Shown: positions 39,540-42,231 of the stretch, one piece after another
Layout of the letters: the number at the start of each line of letters is the position of its first letter
How positions within the stretch are numbered: position 1 is the first letter of the stretch
NCBI RefSeq assembly: GCF_000427295.1
Contig: NZ_ATNM01000135.1
Coordinates: 1 to 42,231, forward strand
Origin: Cyclobacterium qasimii M12-11B
GTDB taxonomy: Bacteria > Bacteroidota > Bacteroidia > Cytophagales > Cyclobacteriaceae
Length of the DNA: 42,231 bases
Reading direction: 5' to 3'
Notes under the pieces: model-generated
What the model was told of the DNA's origin: nothing
Database searches by the model: none
The model's input: the letters and a program-made list of their open reading frames with translations, nothing else
Position numbers and translations under genes: made by a program

Positions 39540-40592
39540 ATGAAAACCATTAAAGGACCAGCCTTATTTTTGGCTCAGTTTGTAGATGATAAAGCACCTT
39601 TTAATAATTTAAAAGACATTTGTACCTGGGCAGCTAGCATAGGATACAAAGCTGTTCAAATCCCTACCTGGGATGCCAGACTCATAGACTTGCAGAAAGC
39701 AGCCGAGGACATGGATTATGTCAACGAAATCAAAAATACAGTAAAAGAAGCTGGTGTTGAAATTTCTGATTTTTCCACGCATTTGCAAGGACAGCTAGTA
39801 GCTGTTAGTCCTGCATACAATGAGCTTTTTGATGCATTTGCGCCTGCTGAATTAGCAGGTGATTTAAAAGGAAAACAAAAATGGGCTACGAATCAGTTAA
39901 TGATGGCTGCCAAAGCAAGTAAAAACTTTGGCTTGACCACCCATGGTACTTTTAGCGGCGCCCTGATGTGGCACACCGTCTATCCATGGCCACAACGCCC
40001 TGCCGGCTTGGTAGATACTGGCTTTGAGGAATTGGCAAAAAGATGGTTGCCTATTTTGGATGAATTTGATAAGTATGGAGTGGATGTTTGTTATGAACTA
40101 CACCCGGGAGAAGACCTTCATGATGGCGTTACTTTTGACTTGTTTCTAGAAAAAGTAAACCACCATAAAAGAGCCAATATCCTATATGACCCAAGTCACT
40201 TCGTTTTGCAGTGTCTAAATTATGTGGATTTTATCGACATTTACAAAGACAGAATAAAAATGTTTCATGTGAAGGATGCAGAGTTTAATCCAACAGGGAG
40301 ACAGGGTGTTTATGGTGGCTATTCCAGCTGGATAGAACGGGCAGGTAGATTCCGTTCGTTAGGGGATGGCCAGGTTGATTTTAACGCTATTTTTAGTAAA
40401 CTTTCGCAATATGATTTTGATGGATGGGCTGTTTTGGAATGGGAATGTGCCATTAAGCATCCAGAAGATGGAGCGATAGAAGGAGCTAAATTTATTAGTG
40501 AGAAAATAATACATGTTACCGAAAAAACTTTCGATGATTTTGCTTCCACAGGATTAGACGAAGGTTTGAATAAAAAACTATTAGGAATTTAA
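39540..40592 (+). CDS. sugar phosphate isomerase/epimerase-like TIM-barrel protein
   Basis: The 350-residue cytoplasmic protein matches AP-endonuclease-2/xylose-isomerase-like TIM barrels: KAVQIPTWDARLIDL, GVEISDFSTHLQGQL, DVCYELHPGEDLHDG, NILYDPSHFVLQCLNYVDFI, MFHVKDAEFNPTG and GWAVLEWECAIKHP. The E, D, H, D and E residues at the strand ends form the usual divalent-metal site. Family members are isomerases, epimerases, or enzymes cleaving 3-keto-glycosides by beta-elimination. The gene lies between Gfo/Idh and the cytochrome, which supports the latter role here (inference). Confidence 0.88.
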   Translation: MKTIKGPALFLAQFVDDKAPFNNLKDICTWAASIGYKAVQIPTWDARLIDLQKAAEDMDYVNEIKNTVKEAGVEISDFSTHLQGQLVAVSPAYNELFDAFAPAELAGDLKGKQKWATNQLMMAAKASKNFGLTTHGTFSGALMWHTVYPWPQRPAGLVDTGFEELAKRWLPILDEFDKYGVDVCYELHPGEDLHDGVTFDLFLEKVNHHKRANILYDPSHFVLQCLNYVDFIDIYKDRIKMFHVKDAEFNPTGRQGVYGGYSSWIERAGRFRSLGDGQVDFNAIFSKLSQYDFDGWAVLEWECAIKHPEDGAIEGAKFISEKIIHVTEKTFDDFASTGLDEGLNKKLLGI

Positions 40593-40613
40593 TTAATCTA
40601 ACTATTACAAACC

Positions 40614-41045
40614 ATGAAATTTAATTTGAATTTAAGTATGGCCGTTATTGCCAGCGCAATGGTAGCCGTTTCAGCCTGTGGTGGCTCCGGTAATTCTGAA
40701 TCAGCATCTAGCGAAAGCACAGCTGCTGCACCACCACCAGCTCCTATAGAGATAAGCCTTGAAGAAAAGTATAAGGATGATCCTGTATACATCAAAGGTT
40801 CAGAATTAATGGGACAAAATGATTGCCCTTCTTGCCACATGCTTGAAAGGAAAATCGTAGGCCCATCTTATGCTGATGTTGCTGCTAAATATGAGACAAC
40901 AGATGAAAATGTTGAACTTTTGGCAGGAAAAATCATTGCAGGTGGTGTAGGTACTTGGGGAGAAATTCCAATGCCAGCTCACCCTACCCTTTCTGAAGAA
41001 GATGCTAAAAGTCTTGCACAATTCGTACTATTGCTAAAGAAATAA
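40614..41045 (+). CDS. cytochrome c class I-like lipoprotein
   Basis: A lipoprotein signal ends in VSAC (Cys22). A Ser/Ala/Pro-rich linker (about 25-45) precedes one haem-binding motif C71-P-S-C74-H75 and a distal methionine candidate M120 in GEIPMPAHPTLS. The domain then ends with KSLAQFVLLLKK. The 143-residue protein is small and typical of electron-transfer partners. It is 21 bases after the isomerase gene and 6 before the DUF1080 gene. It could accept electrons from the GMC dehydrogenase of the divergent operon, as cytochrome subunits do in glucoside-3-dehydrogenase and gluconate-dehydrogenase complexes. Confidence 0.9.
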   Translation: MKFNLNLSMAVIASAMVAVSACGGSGNSESASSESTAAAPPPAPIEISLEEKYKDDPVYIKGSELMGQNDCPSCHMLERKIVGPSYADVAAKYETTDENVELLAGKIIAGGVGTWGEIPMPAHPTLSEEDAKSLAQFVLLLKK

Positions 41046-41051
41046 TCTGAT

Positions 41052-41789
41052 ATGATAAAAACAACTTTGTCTATAGCAGCACTGTCACTTGCAGTTGTGG
41101 CCTGTGGTCCTGCCTCAAGTGAAAAAGGTACTGCGGAGGAAAATATAGAAGAAATCATCGTGACGGAAGAAGAGTGGATTAGTTTATTTGATGGCGATAG
41201 CCTGACAGGTTGGACCAGCTTTGGTAAAGACCAGCCAGGTGAAGCGTGGGAAGCTGCCGATGGTGTGCTCTACTTTAACTCAGGTAAAAAAGACGAAGGT
41301 GCTTCTGCAGGAGATTTAGAAACCAAAGAAACTTTTGGGTATTTTCACTTACAAATTGAGTGGAAAATTTCTGAAGGTGGAAACAGTGGAATCATGTTCT
41401 TAGTTCAAGACAATGGCGATTACGAAAGGCCTTACCATACAGGTCCTGAGTATCAAGTCTTAGACAATGATGGGCATAAAGATGGAAAAATCATCACTCA
41501 CAGAGCAGGTGACCTTTATGACATGATCGAGTCTACCGAAGAAGCAGCAAAACCAGTTGGTGAATGGAACAAAACTGAAATTATTATCAATGATAGCAAA
41601 TTGCAGTTTTTCCTTAATGGAGTAAAAACAGTAGAAACAACGCTATGGGATGACCAATGGAATGCCATGGTAGCTGAAAGTAAATTCGCTCAATGGGATG
41701 GTTTCGCTAAATTCAAGGAAGGTAAAATCGTACTTCAGGACCACGGAGATGATGTGTGGTTCAGAAATATCAAAATCAAAAGACTTTAA
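41052..41789 (+). CDS. DUF1080 (3-keto-disaccharide hydrolase-like) lipoprotein
   Basis: The 245-residue protein has a lipoprotein signal ending VVAC (Cys18), a short acidic linker and one DUF1080 beta-sandwich: EWISLFDGDSLTGWTSFGK, GDLETKETFGYFHLQIEWKISEGGNSGIMFLVQ, GPEYQVLDNDGHKDGK, VGEWNKTEIIINDSKLQFFLNG and DVWFRNIKIKRL. The fold is related to concanavalin-like lectins. Members of this family have been shown to cleave 3-keto-glycosides, and the database family is now named accordingly. Being a lipoprotein it acts in the periplasm or on the surface, where the GMC complex would make its substrate. Confidence 0.9.
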   Translation: MIKTTLSIAALSLAVVACGPASSEKGTAEENIEEIIVTEEEWISLFDGDSLTGWTSFGKDQPGEAWEAADGVLYFNSGKKDEGASAGDLETKETFGYFHLQIEWKISEGGNSGIMFLVQDNGDYERPYHTGPEYQVLDNDGHKDGKIITHRAGDLYDMIESTEEAAKPVGEWNKTEIIINDSKLQFFLNGVKTVETTLWDDQWNAMVAESKFAQWDGFAKFKEGKIVLQDHGDDVWFRNIKIKRL

Positions 41790-41888
41790 ATAGTTACTTA
41801 AAGGCCTTCTTTCTTCAATACTTAATTAAGAAGACTTTATTGAAGTCTGACTAGTCCTGAATAGACGTTACAGATTTCAAGGATAAAT

Positions 41889-42231
41889 TTAGATAGCATC
41901 GGGTTTTGACTCGGTGCTATTTTTGTTTCTGTAGGTTTTAATCCGTATGGTGTTTTGCTGATGCATTTTATTGGGTGTTTCCATCTGACAACTCCAATGC
42001 GGCCTTTCATTATTGTAAATATAAATAGATTCTTCTATTAATATGTTCATCAGTTTTAAATCCTTGATTGTGATTCCCAGAATAAATTCATGTTTGAGTA
42101 TTCCATTTACTCTTTCAGCAACTGCATTTTGGTATGGATCATAGCTTTCTGTCATGCTACAGCTGACTTGATTATTTTGTAATACGTCTTGGTAGGCATC
42201 ACAACAATATTGTAATCCTCTATCAGAGTGG
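41889..42231 (-). CDS. IS3-family transposase (OrfB-type), C-terminal part; cut by the window edge
   Basis: The open frame begins beyond 42231, so only the C-terminal part is visible; the ATG at 42155 is internal. The first complete codons read HSDRGLQYCCDAYQDVLQ, the rve integrase segment with the second catalytic Asp. SMTESYDPYQNAVAERVNGILKHEF follows, with the third catalytic residue Glu, then the typical IYIYNNERPH. The protein ends SKPDAI at 41889. The left terminal inverted repeat was not identified with certainty; it should lie between about 41840 and 41890. Insertion is directly downstream of the DUF1080 operon. Confidence 0.88.
   Translation of the reverse strand, partial: HSDRGLQYCCDAYQDVLQNNQVSCSMTESYDPYQNAVAERVNGILKHEFILGITIKDLKLMNILIEESIYIYNNERPHWSCQMETPNKMHQQNTIRIKTYRNKNSTESKPDAI
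41893..41927 (+). terminator. hairpin with U tract at the edge of the IS3 element
   Basis: A 10-bp stem with two wobble pairs (41893-41902 with 41911-41920, loop GTTTTGAC) is followed by TTTTGTTT. It is oriented to stop plus-strand transcription from the DUF1080 operon and overlaps the last codons of the transposase on the other strand. It could also act as an IS-borne block to read-through. Confidence 0.5.

Noticed and set aside
41889-42155. Complete 88-residue protein
   Set aside because: The frame is open to the window edge and upstream codons encode the conserved HSDRG segment of IS3 transposases.
1-42231. CRISPR array, rRNA, prophage or integrative element
   Set aside because: I saw no regularly spaced repeats, no rRNA-like sequence, and no integrase or phage structural genes. 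The tRNA-Lys shows no adjacent integrase or partial duplicate of its 3' end.

Overview
The window looks like a chromosomal segment of a Bacteroidota bacterium. It has two SusC/SusD pairs with TonB-box-like GYGT motifs, many lipoprotein and twin-arginine signals, DUF4199 and BatE-like proteins, moderately low GC, and few Shine-Dalgarno sites. The gene repertoire (GMC oxidoreductase with a gluconate-2-dehydrogenase-3 subunit, DUF1080, DUF1501/DUF1553, Gfo/Idh/MocA) suggests a free-living, probably marine polysaccharide degrader of the Cyclobacteriaceae type. That placement is inference.

Layout. 1-1080: a REP-associated HUH transposase (RAYT) flanked by REP-like hairpins. 1086-9733, minus strand: a polysaccharide-utilisation operon of SusC, SusD, a CE15-like glucuronoyl-esterase-type hydrolase, a second alpha/beta-hydrolase with an Ala in the nucleophile position, and an exported protein of three RidA domains. 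10415-12282, plus: a DUF4140/DUF4139 protein carrying a SusC-like carboxypeptidase-regulatory domain. 12390-14672, minus: a secreted TIM-barrel glycosidase-like protein of unassigned family. 14875-21624: individual genes (Na+/H+ antiporter, TAT-exported D-threonine-aldolase-like enzyme, quinone oxidoreductase, Crp/Fnr regulator, VOC protein, DUF4199, DUF2254). 21651-26358, minus: a DUF1501 protein and a cytochrome-like/LamG/DUF1553 protein, divergent from a second SusC/SusD pair (26971-31944). 32307-32379: tRNA-Lys(UUU). 33585-41789: two divergent operons. The minus one encodes an MFS permease, a GMC oxidoreductase and its TAT-bearing small subunit; the plus one encodes a Gfo/Idh/MocA oxidoreductase, a TIM-barrel isomerase, a cytochrome c lipoprotein and a DUF1080 lipoprotein. 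The window ends inside an IS3-family transposase.

How the genes may work together. The divergent loci at 34.4-41.8 kb contain every part expected for oxidising glycosides at C3 in the periplasm (FAD subunit, hitch-hiker subunit, cytochrome c) and then processing 3-keto-glycosides (DUF1080, isomerase-like and Gfo/Idh enzymes). The first PUL appears aimed at uronate-ester-containing hemicellulose. The second SusCD pair sits beside DUF1501/DUF1553 proteins and has no obvious glycosidase.

Quality caution. Four genes are interrupted at A/T homopolymers (near 3373, 6718, 11206 and 30998), and in each a single-base indel restores a continuous protein. Either the sequence carries indel errors or these genes are really broken or subject to slippage. 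I merged three of them and list the CE15-like/hydrolase pair as two coding regions with a probable common origin.
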